This document shows, piece by piece, positions 1 through 9,144 of a stretch of 14,586 nt of DNA. The notes beneath the pieces are model-generated. The model saw nothing but the letters and a program-made list of their open reading frames with translations, had not been told where the DNA came from and did not search any database. The stretch is from NCBI RefSeq assembly GCF_004359215.1, contig NC_090610.1, positions 14,469,489 through 14,484,074 on the forward strand, read 5' to 3'. The number at the start of each line of letters is the position of its first letter. Within the stretch, counting starts at the first letter, position 1. Source of the DNA: Bremia lactucae (taxonomy: Eukaryota; Oomycota; Peronosporomycetes; Peronosporales; Peronosporaceae). The translations under genes and the position numbers were made by a program.

Positions 1-289
1 TCTCATTCGAAGGCTCATAATCAGCCGCCTGACGGGTATCAGGCGACTGTTCCATCCTCCCCGAGTCGGCCATTTCGTCCGACTCGCACTCATAATCGAC
101 CTCTAAAGAGGGGTCGTACTCACGTGGTGAATCACCACGTGCACTCGCAACACCAAGTGTTGTGCGAGTGGAAGACACTACGGTAGACGGAACGTCTACC
201 GCAAGAGATAACAATGCGTCACCCGCGGCTGCACGAACCGCAGCCGAAGGTTCAACACTATCCTCACCCCGCATGAATTGTTCCTTCAT
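1..289 (-). CDS. LTR-retroelement ORF, N-terminal part, cut by window edge
   Basis: An open frame of 96 codons starts at the ATG at 289-287 and leaves the window at base 1 with no stop. The product is acidic and serine-rich and contains DPSLEVDYECES. The frame at 14381-14586 has DPSLIVDYNES at a comparable place, so the two are related. No catalytic motif is visible. The ORF lies beside a purine tract and an LTR (409-859) and points away from it. It could be the N-terminus of a gag-type protein behind a 5' LTR, or an antisense ORF at the 3' end of an element. The coding sequence consists largely of short perfect inverted repeats. The start is uncertain because the upstream sequence has stops and no MPPKR-like beginning as seen at 14286. 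Confidence 0.45.
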   Translation of the reverse strand, partial: MKEQFMRGEDSVEPSAAVRAAAGDALLSLAVDVPSTVVSSTRTTLGVASARGDSPREYDPSLEVDYECESDEMADSGRMEQSPDTRQAADYEPSNE

Positions 290-843
290 GCGATGGAATT
301 TAAAATGATGGATCTGACCAATCAAAATCATTTTAAAAATTAAGTGGTCATTTAGCGACCACTCCACCTAATGACATTCAGAGTGATTGTCGTTTAAGGG
401 AGGGGTGATGTAACGGGGTGTATCGTTACATGAAATTAACAATAAAAGATTGTTAATTAATATTATCCAAAAGGTAGATAATATTTGGAGGAAATTACTT
501 TAAATAGTAATTTCCTGAATTCTTATCCATAAATAGGTATAGACCATTATGTCTATTTATTCCGCAGACTAATCAGCTGTAGAAGTAATCAAAGAGAGTT
601 ACGAGATAAGATAGATAAGAATTCATTTACATGTTTAGTATTAGTTTATAGTTAAGACAACATTTACAAAGATAGATTAACAAAGACACTTAACTATATT
701 AATACAGTTTTCATTTTACACTCTTAAGCTAACTTGCCTTAAGAGAAGTCTTCCTCTATACGTACAGTGTACGTCACCTAACGAGAGGCACCACTCACAT
801 CTGAAGCAGTGTGAAGTGGACTTGTACTGAAACAGTACAAGTC
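26..843. repeat. Array of consecutive short hairpins
   Basis: Perfect or near-perfect inverted repeats follow one another with little between them. Arms: 26-32/39-45; 62-69/79-86; 121-130/132-141; 142-149/163-170; 181-189/193-201; 226-232/240-246; 270-277/285-292; 299-309/327-337; 343-349/357-363; 409-415/424-430; 434-443/449-458; 459-467/477-485; 489-499/506-516; 529-536/553-560; 721-728/738-745; 760-765/769-774; 819-829/833-843. The array runs through the minus-strand ORF, the purine tract region and most of the LTR; only 561-720 is largely free of it. Confidence 0.85.
396..408 (+). other. Candidate polypurine tract next to LTR
   Basis: The 13 bases before the LTR are almost all purine (AAGGGAGGGGTGA). 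A similar run, read on the minus strand, abuts the LTR end at 14156. A purine tract directly before a TG-starting LTR is the usual plus-strand primer of retroelements. That would make 409-859 a 3' LTR of a plus-strand element. It conflicts with reading the neighbouring minus-strand ORF as gag. Confidence 0.5.
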
Positions 844-859
844 GCAGTGCCCCGTTACA
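409..859. mobile_element. LTR, 451 bp, TG...CA with 10-bp inverted ends
   Basis: The unit begins TGTAACGGGG and ends CCCCGTTACA, a perfect 10-bp terminal inverted repeat with the TG...CA ends typical of LTRs. The first 22 bases are themselves a hairpin (TGTAACG, 8-nt loop, CGTTACA). A related terminal hairpin closes the LTR segment ending at 14156. The interior is AT-rich, with a chain of hairpins. No second copy or target-site duplication is visible, because the rest of the element lies outside the window on the left. Confidence 0.7.
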
Positions 860-1515
860 CTAATAGATTGCTAGGCTGCTGCTCGACCTGGTACTCAAGT
901 ATTACGACATAAAAACCTGGGGTGGGTCTAGACATTCTCAAAGTTGATAAGTTAAGTAGTTCGACAGCCTTTTGAACGTTCTATCAAGAAACAAAAGTCT
1001 GAGTCCTTGCATTACGGGCTCTAGCAACGTTTTACCGGTGAGTATTAATAATCACTAGAGATTTTGTTGCCATATTCGCTTTCGTTCAAGTGTTTCACAA
1101 ACACCAGAATCATTTGTTGGGCCTTTGGAAGCTTGGAATTCACTGCACGCAAGAGAAGCAGGTGCAAACCGCTTCCTCGCTGTGCTAGGGTGCTAGCGAC
1201 GAGAAGAGGTACTTTACGTCACGTCCAGGTGAGCCTTAAAATTGTTCAGATCCCGCTGCACGAAAATGGCGCGCGCGGGATCCTTGTAGTTACCGCCCAG
1301 TTCTAAACTACTTATTCTGTGATTACACTCGATAATGTTTGTTATTGTTATTACAATAAATTACTTTTTTGGTTTTTTGGAGATTCATACCTGTCAACAA
1401 AATTCCACTTTTAGAGGTGTCCGTAGCATAAATTGGGTGTGTCCGCAGCAATTCAGTCGAACTTTTGAAACCAGTTTATTACTGTCATGTCGCAGACTTA
1501 TTGGCATCTAGATAG
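860..1515. other. Intergenic, upstream of peptidase gene
   Basis: No convincing gene. The reading frames here are short and lack recognisable motifs. The only identifiable content is the LTR relic at 1141-1192. The final 200 bases are AT-rich and probably hold the distal promoter of the downstream gene. Confidence 0.6.
1141..1192 (+). repeat. Relic of the LTR family found at 9145 and 13581
   Basis: CACTGCACGCAAGAGAAG and CCGCTTCCTCGCTGTGCTAG match 9583-9632 in the same order and spacing, with a few differences between them. The right-hand copy at 13581-13938 has the same segment in more diverged form. Weaker resemblance seems to continue on both sides (about 1110-1235). This looks like the 3' part of an old solo LTR about 370 bp upstream of the peptidase start codon. 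Confidence 0.6.
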
Positions 1516-1529
1516 TCACTACACAATAG
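1516..1529 (+). promoter_or_regulatory. Candidate oomycete initiator element
   Basis: TCACTACACAATAG agrees at most positions with the oomycete initiator consensus (TCAYTYYNCAWTTT) as I recall it. It lies 44 bases before the ATG at 1560, a plausible distance for a short 5' leader. The match is imperfect at three positions, so this is tentative. Confidence 0.35.
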
Positions 1530-1559
1530 TTTTCTTTGCCTAATAGAAGTATCCCCCGT

Positions 1560-3980
1560 ATGGCGACGCATGAGCTTATTGCCCTTGAGGACGTGGCCAA
1601 GATGCCGGCACCTGGGCTTTGCATGCCTGTCAACATTACTTTCAGTCCGGACAGTCGTATTGTAGCCTTCCTACATGCCCCAGGTTCGCAGAGTGGTCTT
1701 TCACGTCAATTGTACGCGCTGGATGTTGGCTCCCGCCTTGTGTACCTGCTTGCCGCTCCACCTAACCAAGGCAACACAGAAGGAAATCTTAGCCTCGAGG
1801 AGAAACTCCGGCGTGAGCGCCAGCGACAGATGGGAGTTGGAATCACATCATACGCATGGAATCCTTCAACACTTTCTCAGCACCTATTGTATTCTATTCA
1901 AGGTGACATTTACTTACAAGAACAGCCTGGGGCAGAGATCAAATTGCTCTTTGACAAGAAGTCGACTGGTGCTGCTGGAAGTGCAATTGATCCGCAGTTT
2001 TCACCGGACGGAAGATGGGTTGCTTTTGTGCAAGACAAAGAGCTTTACGTGATCCCCACTTACGTGGTAGAAGGTGGACAAAAGCCGGAGCAAGTGACTC
2101 AAGGAGCTCGAGAAATCGACGGAAAAACTAACGGACTTGCGTGCTTTTTGACGCAAGAGGAGCTTAGTCGTTTTCGTGGCTTCTGGTGGTCGCCTGACAG
2201 CGCACACCTTGCGTTTGAAGAGGTTGACGAAAGCCACATTCCTAAATTTAGGATCATGCACTCAGGCAGCGCTGAGCCGACGGGAGATGCGGCTCAAGAG
2301 GACCATCGTTATTCCTTTGCAGGTGCTGCTAATCCCACGAGAAGACTGGGGGTCATTTACCTGGGACATACAGAGCATGACATTAGAAGTTTGCAACATA
2401 ATGCGCAAAATCGAGGCATCCCTACGCCCATTTGGATGGACTTTTCCGACCAAGAGCCGGACTTTTATATTTCGAGGGTGTATTGGTTGCCAGACCAGAC
2501 GCTTGGAGTACAGAAGCTGAATCGACTTCAAACAGAAATTACGTTCTTACGTTTCGATGTGCAAACGGGACGCTCGAGGACCCTCATTCGAGAGTCAAAC
2601 CCGGTGTGGATCAATGCAACCTATCTCTACCGTAATATTGAAACAGAGAGCAAGACATCGTTTCGCTTTTTGTGGGGGTCCGAGCGCTGTGGATTTATGC
2701 ACCTATATTTGTACGAATACACGTCTGGAGAATGTGCGGCGCGTCTTCTTGGAGCTGTGACCAGCGGCGAGTGGAGTGTGGAATCTGTAGAGGGTATCGA
2801 CCTGGCGCAGGAACTTGTCTTCTTTTGCGGTACAATGGATTCACCGTTGGAGCGGCATTTATATGTAACCTCACTAGTTCCGACAAGTGACCCACCGCGT
2901 CTTCCTACGCGACTTACTCATGCTGAAGGCATGCATACGATCGTCATGGATAGTAATTGCCGCATGTACGTTGATGCTTACAGCAACACAACGTTGTCGC
3001 CTCGTGTGATTGTGTGCACTGTGCCCTCGAAGGCACAACTAGCCGTAGTGGATCATATTAAATTGGTAGAAACGGCAGACACTGGGGCTCTCGCATCTGC
3101 CAAGCAGGTTTCAGTATCTGAATATATTCAAAATTTGGCTTATCTTCTTACAATGGAGCAGGAAGACATGCGTGTAACATTTTTGCAGGCCCAACGTAAA
3201 CTGTGCATACCAAGGATTATATCGATTCCGACACGAGATGGCAAAGAGATGCTTTATGGAGCTGTCTATTTGCCCGATCCAATCATTTACGGTGATGGCC
3301 CGTATCCAACAATGGTGAGTGTGTATGGCGGGCCGCATGTACAGCGTGTTTCGCGCATGTGGGCGATGACTGTGGATATGCGAGCGCAACGATTCCGTGA
3401 TATGGGGTATGCCGTGCTTAAAGTAGATAATCGTGGAAGCTTTCGTCGTGGATCAGCTTTTGAAGGTGCAATTAAGCACTGTATGGGTACGGTGGAAATT
3501 TTAGATCAGCAAGATGGTGTTCGCAAACTTATAGATGAAGGAATTACTATCGAAGGACGCGTAGGAGTTTATGGCTGGAGCTACGGGGGCTACATGGCGG
3601 CAATATGTCTAATGAAGACGCCAGAGACTTTTAAGCTCGCTATTGCCGGTGCGCCTGTAACGAGTTGGGACGGCTATGACACGTGTTACACAGAGCGCTA
3701 CATGTCAACGCCGCAGCTGAATCCTACCGGGTATGCAGAAAGCAGTGTCATAAAATCTGTTGATAAAATGCAGGATGGACAGAAGCTGATGCTCATCCAT
3801 GGTTTGATCGACGAAAATGTTCACTTTCGCCACACTGCTCGCCTGATTACCGCATTAATCAGCGCACGGAAGCCCTACGATTTGTTACTCTTTCCTAGTG
3901 AGCGTCACTCGCCACGCCACTTAGAGGACCGAATTTATATGGAGCAGCGTATTGCAGAATACGTTGAAGCCAATCTGTAA
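1560..3980 (+). CDS. Cytosolic dipeptidyl peptidase 8/9-like serine protease (S9B)
   Basis: A single-exon gene of 806 residues, clan SC family S9B (DPP4/DPP8/DPP9). These enzymes remove N-terminal dipeptides after proline or alanine. The N-terminal two thirds fit a beta-propeller; the EE pair that anchors the substrate amino terminus is at E200-E201 in TQEELSRFRGFWWSPDS. The C-terminal alpha/beta hydrolase carries the oxyanion tyrosine in VYGGPH, the nucleophile S674 in GWSYGG, D751 in HGLIDENVHF and H783 in SERHSPR, so the triad is complete. No signal peptide or membrane anchor is seen, which with the DENVHF motif favours the soluble DPP8/9 branch over DPP4. I start at the ATG at 1560; the frame stays open to a TTG at 1536, which is an unlikely eukaryotic start. 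It converges on the next gene, 162 bases downstream. Confidence 0.93.
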   Translation: MATHELIALEDVAKMPAPGLCMPVNITFSPDSRIVAFLHAPGSQSGLSRQLYALDVGSRLVYLLAAPPNQGNTEGNLSLEEKLRRERQRQMGVGITSYAWNPSTLSQHLLYSIQGDIYLQEQPGAEIKLLFDKKSTGAAGSAIDPQFSPDGRWVAFVQDKELYVIPTYVVEGGQKPEQVTQGAREIDGKTNGLACFLTQEELSRFRGFWWSPDSAHLAFEEVDESHIPKFRIMHSGSAEPTGDAAQEDHRYSFAGAANPTRRLGVIYLGHTEHDIRSLQHNAQNRGIPTPIWMDFSDQEPDFYISRVYWLPDQTLGVQKLNRLQTEITFLRFDVQTGRSRTLIRESNPVWINATYLYRNIETESKTSFRFLWGSERCGFMHLYLYEYTSGECAARLLGAVTSGEWSVESVEGIDLAQELVFFCGTMDSPLERHLYVTSLVPTSDPPRLPTRLTHAEGMHTIVMDSNCRMYVDAYSNTTLSPRVIVCTVPSKAQLAVVDHIKLVETADTGALASAKQVSVSEYIQNLAYLLTMEQEDMRVTFLQAQRKLCIPRIISIPTRDGKEMLYGAVYLPDPIIYGDGPYPTMVSVYGGPHVQRVSRMWAMTVDMRAQRFRDMGYAVLKVDNRGSFRRGSAFEGAIKHCMGTVEILDQQDGVRKLIDEGITIEGRVGVYGWSYGGYMAAICLMKTPETFKLAIAGAPVTSWDGYDTCYTERYMSTPQLNPTGYAESSVIKSVDKMQDGQKLMLIHGLIDENVHFRHTARLITALISARKPYDLLLFPSERHSPRHLEDRIYMEQRIAEYVEANL

Positions 3981-4142
3981 AAGCAACACTTTTTTATACA
4001 ATTGCTGCTTACTAGAGCCTAATGCTGACAATTCAGGTAAGTAGTGTGATATAATCGTAATTTACAACAGATGGACTAAGTTTAAGCACTCAAATCCAAT
4101 TTATTAGCGTTAATTTCCGCAACTACTGCTTCTCCGTAATAT

Positions 4143-6194
4143 CTAAAATCGCTCCAGTGAGGCTTGGATTGCACGCTGAAGCTCGTCGGTATTATCAGCA
4201 CCACGTTGATTTAATTCCTGCTGTGGTGTGCACTCTTGAGCTGATAATTCCATTGCACGACGCAACTGTTCATCGAAATCATTTGCTTCACTTGTAGCAA
4301 AGACATTCTTTTCAATCTCTCCCAGAGATGCATTAATTGCTGCAGACATTTGCGCGTCAAAATTGGCATCACTCGCAACAGCATGACCTTGTAAAGAAGC
4401 TTGAACGGCAGACTTCATTTGCTCTTCTTCTGACTCGGCCTTTGCCTTCGCCAGCAGCTCAGCCTGGATAGCTGCAATTTCACTTATTTGAGTAGCTTCT
4501 TCAATTTCTTTGCTTTCCTGATTACTTTGAATTGGCAACATCTCTCCTCCTTGTTCAGCAAGAGATGCGTTAAGCGTTTCTTCTAAGCTTCTATCCATGG
4601 AGTTAAAATCGTTGCGAGATTGCTAAATGATTTTGATACCGACGTTAGCTGCAAATACTCTGGCATTAAAAAGCGACAAATACAAAAAATTTCATACCAC
4701 TAGTACTTGTTCCAGTTGCGTTACTTCTGTGTGCTCGATATCGGATTGAGACTGTATCCCTTGCTCCACACGAACTATATCGTGACTCATTTCACGAGAG
4801 TTTATTCGATGCGAATATCCTATATGCCGCTGCTCCCATCGACCAGGGGTCTCATTAATTAAATTTTCTCGATGATCAGGCCCCACAAGTGAGTCGTAGT
4901 GACCTCCACCATAGTAGCTTAATCTAGAATAGCAGATTTGATATTAGTTTATAAATTAAAAAGTAATCCTTTCTTAGTGAGCGCACCGGATGGGAGGTCT
5001 GCTGCGCGCAAGGCTGCTATTCTCATGGAAACACCGAAGTTTACGAAAACCATGTTGAAAATCATAGGCAAACACTTCAGCTGGACGGTCGTATAATTCG
5101 CACAACGCCTGCAATTCCGGGTCGTCACCCCAAACACCATCACGTCTCTTGATACGCAAGTAGCGCATAAATGCTGTCATGTCGCCCACCACGTAAGGCT
5201 CAAAATATTCTTTTTCACTTTCCATGTAATTCATACATGCCGCACGGATAAGAGCATGATGACTGTCATCACCATACACCTGGTGACTCACAGATCGAAA
5301 AAGACAGTTGCCATCACCCGCAATATCAAAAACTCTCAGCCCCAACGTTGACAGCAGCGAGTCTCGGTAGTGTGCAAATCTTGGGTTGTGTGCTTGAATG
5401 ACTCGGCAATGTGTCACGCTTGGCGCTCCAACTACAGTTTTTCTTTGCTCAAGCATACTTCCATGATTACTGTGTCCTAAATGCTCTCCAACAGGTGCCA
5501 CTTTTTCGGGCGTAAATTGAATCCATTCGTCAAAACGATCATCGCGTCCAGCATATCTCACTAGAAGTGATTCTCCACCCGCTTTCACTGCGAGCGCTTC
5601 TTTCCATAAGCTGCTGTGGTTACCACCAGGACGTACTTCGATCTGCTGCGCTTGTCGAATCGGAACACAATCAGTCGGTGCCTGTAACAAACACACATAC
5701 TCCTATTACGTGCTGAAAACGATGCTATTAATATATATATTAACCTTTGTGCCTGGATGTGACAACCGGCCCGAGTCTATAGGTAACCACTGGTGCCAAG
5801 AGTTGTGCATATTAAGAAATTGCAATAGCAAATCTCCGTCAGCGATCTCCAAAACTCTAGCCGGACACCAATTGCCAAATACATTCCGGGCATCCACATG
5901 GTCACCTATGGAAATTTGGCGTCTCCACTCGATGTCAAAATCATTAACGCGCATCATCTCTACCCAAACAAGTAAAACAATTGCACGAAGTCGCGAGAAG
6001 AAATTAATTCTATTAACGATCTAGAACGAATTCAAATGACCGTAGAACGCACCATCTTCAAGCTCGGATTCTTCGCTTAATGCGTGGTTTCGACCGTCCA
6101 TGGTATCATCAAAACGCTCCCGAAATGACGGCTCGCACACCATGTCCAAGACTTCTGGAAATGTGTTTTTACTTTTGAATTTACTCAATGACAT
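4143..6194 (-). CDS. OTU-family deubiquitinase with Tudor-like segments and UIMs, 5 exons
   Basis: Proposed complement join: 4143..4622, 4698..4923, 4987..5681, 5745..5959, 6053..6194 (585 residues). All introns are GT-AG (75, 63, 63 and 93 nt) and the frame stays open. Residues about 60-115 (VDARNVFGNWCPARVLEI) and 133-185 (VRYAGRDDRFDEWIQF) resemble Tudor/chromo-barrel folds. The OTU cysteine protease follows: DGNC gives D242 and C245, and LSYYGGGHYDSL across the third junction supplies H359, so it should cleave ubiquitin. The C-terminus holds at least four ubiquitin-interacting motifs at about 491, 514, 541 (FDEQLRRAMELS) and 571 (DELQRAIQASL), likely to hold ubiquitin chains. The OTU and UIM exons are firm. 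The first exon (47 codons, starting MSLSKFKSKN) rests only on frame, splice sites and composition; without it the protein would start at 5957. Confidence 0.82.
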
Positions 6195-7352
6195 TCATTG
6201 TGCCGATTCATTAATTACGCGTTTAGGGCTCTTTTATGAATAATTATCTTGATTGCGCTTCTTCCGGGTCTTGCTGGAATTGAAATTAATCACGGTCTTA
6301 AAATATACAAAACTACTTTTTTATTCACGAGCGAATTCGAAAAGCAGCATCCTGATGTGTCGATGCAACATCGGCACTCTATTCCATCGTCGTCTACGGT
6401 GGTGTCAGCGCAGCGCCCTTAAATATGAGATAGGCCTTAAACCGTATGTGCAGCACCGTTTATCGTCGAATTTCCGGAAGCAGCACAAGACATAAAAAAA
6501 AGTCGAGTACCATCCATGAACATACACGCGTGAATCTTGGATACTAATATCTGCACCTCGCCGCAATACGAGCATCGCGATGCGCTTCAGTCCGTTCTAG
6601 CACTAATATAGCAACATATTTGCGATCGCATTTTTAAATTGATGTGCGCGCCCTCAAGCATCTACATAACAGAGCCGCTGTGACTGTGAAGTGCCGTTGA
6701 GGACATCGCAGTTTTCTTCACAAGGTTCAGTGCCTACTCGATAATAGTTTGAGTTCGCTCGAGCCGCACTCGAATGTCTTAATGATATGTTTTGTTAGGT
6801 ATAAATACTGCTACGTTTCCATTTATTACGTGAATTTAAGTTTTTCAGGGGTTCTGATGCATCGGACGAGTGACTCAATGCGTTGATATCCACAGCTTGC
6901 TCTACGATTCCCACACCGTGCAGAGCTACTAGGCGGATATTTCTTTTCCATGGATGAGAAAAGCGTGCGTTTCTTTAAGGTGATGCAAAGCACTCATGTT
7001 TAAATTAGCTTTAGAATGGCCGCCCTGGGTAGAGCTGCTAGGGGGAAGGGTCGTTGTCCATCCTGCCAGCTTTCACATGCATTTTGTAGTCTCGCGATTT
7101 TAATTTGAAGCTCTACGGACATAATTATAGTCATATCCAATAATACGTAGAAATTTCCATCGATGCAATGCCTGTCATGTGGAGGCCGGAGCGTAACATA
7201 TTGAGATTAAGATCGACTGTAACTTATTTTCCTGACTTGCTATTCGATAATACAGTCCAAGCGGCTTGCACCCTTTAATGATCAGAACCTTAATAACAAT
7301 GAAGTCTCACGAGCTTAATGCAACGACTCGCCAGCTGAGCTCAACTTTCCAT
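6195..7352. other. Intergenic, 1158 bp, no gene recognised
   Basis: Lies between the 5' end of the OTU gene and the 3' end of the proteasome gene, both on the minus strand. It should hold the OTU gene promoter and the proteasome gene's 3' untranslated region. The longest open stretch (6253-6495, +) shows no motif and starts at a base run without context. I see no tRNA, repeat or transposon signature. Confidence 0.6.
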
Positions 7353-8316
7353 TTACTCTTCCATCTTAGTATCGCCATCCTCATCTTCCTTTACGTCTGA
7401 CACCTCGACGGCATCAATCTGCAATCGAAGACAACGTCACGATAAGAAATACATAATAAGTCGACTGATGCCATATTCTTACGTAAGGCTGCAGCTCGGC
7501 GCCTTCAATAATCTTAAAAGGATGATCTACGCCCACCACGGCAATTGTGATATTGCTAGATGTAAGATTGTGATTGCCCTGAAGGCAGCCACGCGCGCCT
7601 TGAAGTGCGTGGTGGATGAGCTCGTCCTTGCCCACTATAAGTATTAACGACGTGTCAGCAATACATCCATTTCCCGTCCTCTCGAACAAATCAACTTTAC
7701 ACTCACAATTAGGAAAGCTCTGAAAGTGTTTTTCCAGGTATGTACGCGCCGACTGTGAGCGTGCACCGATGGCGATACCCTTATATTCATAATAGTTTCC
7801 GGAGGGACATGTCTGGTATAGGTGCACGCCTGTTTTCTGTGGCAATATCAACAGAATGAGATCGCCTTCTTTTCATTCACAAGATGGTTACGGATTACGC
7901 ACGTCCACACCAGCAACTAGCAGTCCCACACCATATGGGCGACGAATATACGACTGCGTGCACTCCTGCTTCTTGTCCGCAACGTCAGAAACCAAGCGAC
8001 CCACGGTAATGGAGCTTCCGTAGACAAATTTGTGATTGAGACTTTCTGTGCGCATGAATCGCGCTAGCGTACGTGCATCGGCGGTGAGACCTGACATTAC
8101 GATGCCCATGTGCTCGTCAATTTTGAAGACCTTGTTCTGGTGCTCGGCCAGCTCTAGACTCTGACGCTTAATTCCGCAAAGCACCACAAACTTGCTGGAC
8201 GTGAGTCCTAAGCACGCGCTGCCCTGTTTGACAGCCTCCATGGCGTAGTCAATCTGGTGCAGGTGACCCTGTGGACTCCATACCGTCACGTCCGTGTCAT
8301 ATTGATTGCGGAACAT
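7353..8316 (-). CDS. PSMA1: 20S proteasome subunit alpha type-1
   Basis: Proposed complement join: 7353..7418, 7483..7836, 7903..8316, giving 277 residues (human 263). Introns of 64 and 66 nt have GTAAGA/GTGCGT donors and GCAG/ACAG acceptors, both in phase 0. The product is one of seven alpha subunits forming the outer rings that gate the 20S core; it is not proteolytic itself. The start [17 protein letters not shown] with [14 protein letters not shown] is the alpha-subunit signature, and specifically alpha-1 (yeast Pre5). Later landmarks are [33 protein letters not shown] and [13 protein letters not shown]. The last exon supplies an acidic tail ([19 protein letters not shown]) usual for this subunit. 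No sign of damage; it appears functional. Confidence 0.95.
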
Positions 8317-9077
8317 CTTTTTGTCGTCGTAATTAGCTCAGTACGAGGGGGAGAAAAGATATGGCAGCATGCACAAACACAACACTGTAATCAAAAGGAA
8401 GGAGCTTAAAATTGTATTAATTTTAATTTTTTAATGTTGTGTTGTAATGTCCAAGTTTAAAATCACCGCGTTGTTGTTCTAGACGGCGTTCGTTTCGATC
8501 GATGTTACAGTCCCATTAGTTTGCAATCGTATTTATTCAGCACAAGGTCAATTGAGCAGCTGGGATTGCAAAGCTCAAAATTCGAACTATTAAGAGCCAC
8601 GAGGCCAAAACCGTCCCAAGATAGAGGAACACACAAAACTTATCTTACTTCAGTTGACATTTTATTCATTAGTTTTTACAATGTTTAACATTTATCTTAT
8701 GTTGATGACCTGTGCTGACTTTGCCCAACTTTTCACGTCCGTTTGTTCTCACTACGGATACATCAGGTTCGTGCGTGGGTGTTTTATCGCAATTTCTCAA
8801 TGGAAAAATAAAATAGGAATTAATTTATTTATCGAAATATCAAGACCCGGTGCAACAAGCAATTGTAGTGACCATCTTTATGGGAGGTCTCAATGAGGGC
8901 GTTGCCCGGACGGAATTGTTCCGATCTCATCCGGCTACGTTCAGTTTGGCATTTTAATCAACATTTGAAAATTAGGAGAAAGCTATATTGATTTTAAATA
9001 TTTACCTATAATGATTTTACAAGGTATTTCTATAAAGTTACCGAAGTATGTTCGGAATGGATGGCTGATTGTAAGAG
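8317..9077. other. Intergenic, AT-rich, upstream of proteasome gene
   Basis: This should contain the proteasome subunit promoter and leader; a pyrimidine-rich run lies within 60 bases of its ATG on the minus strand. The rest is AT-rich with no coding pattern. Around 8903-8935 a small inverted repeat (CGGAA TTG TTCCG, flanked by CCGGA/TCCGG) may mark the edge of the repeat territory to the right. Confidence 0.5.
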
Positions 9078-9143
9078 GGCACCTTCGCTAGTACTGCTTC
9101 AGTACTAGCCAACCTGCACTGATGACAGTGAAGGTGAGGTGCC
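9078..9143. repeat. Branched fold-back just outside the LTR
   Basis: GGCACC (9078-9083) pairs with GGTGCC (9138-9143), or alternatively CACCTTC (9080-9086) with GAAGGTG (9130-9136). Inside lie two perfect hairpins: 9087-9096/9100-9109 (10 bp, 3-nt loop) and 9117-9121/9126-9130 (5 bp, 4-nt loop). It ends one base before the LTR start at 9145. It does not fit a tRNA: there is no anticodon arm or T-loop sequence. Confidence 0.7.
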
Positions 9144-9144
9144 A

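Noticed and set aside
26..843. CRISPR-like or tandem repeat array
   Set aside because: The units are all different inverted repeats with no shared repeat sequence, and the genome is eukaryotic.
1064..1306. 80-residue open frame (+) upstream of the peptidase
   Set aside because: It starts at TTG, has no motif and crosses the LTR relic at 1141-1192.
1536..1559. Longer N-terminus for the peptidase, beginning at 1536
   Set aside because: The first codon is TTG, not ATG. A eukaryotic start there is unlikely, and the ATG at 1560 is followed by sequence typical of the family.
6253..6495. 80-residue open frame (+) in the 6195-7352 spacer
   Set aside because: No family resemblance, unremarkable composition and no supporting splice or promoter signal.
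8654..8896. 80-residue open frame (+) in the AT-rich spacer
   Set aside because: No motif; hydrophobic content follows from AT-rich DNA.
9078..9143. tRNA or tRNA-like gene
   Set aside because: There is a closing stem and two arms but no anticodon arm, no T-loop sequence and ambiguous acceptor pairing.
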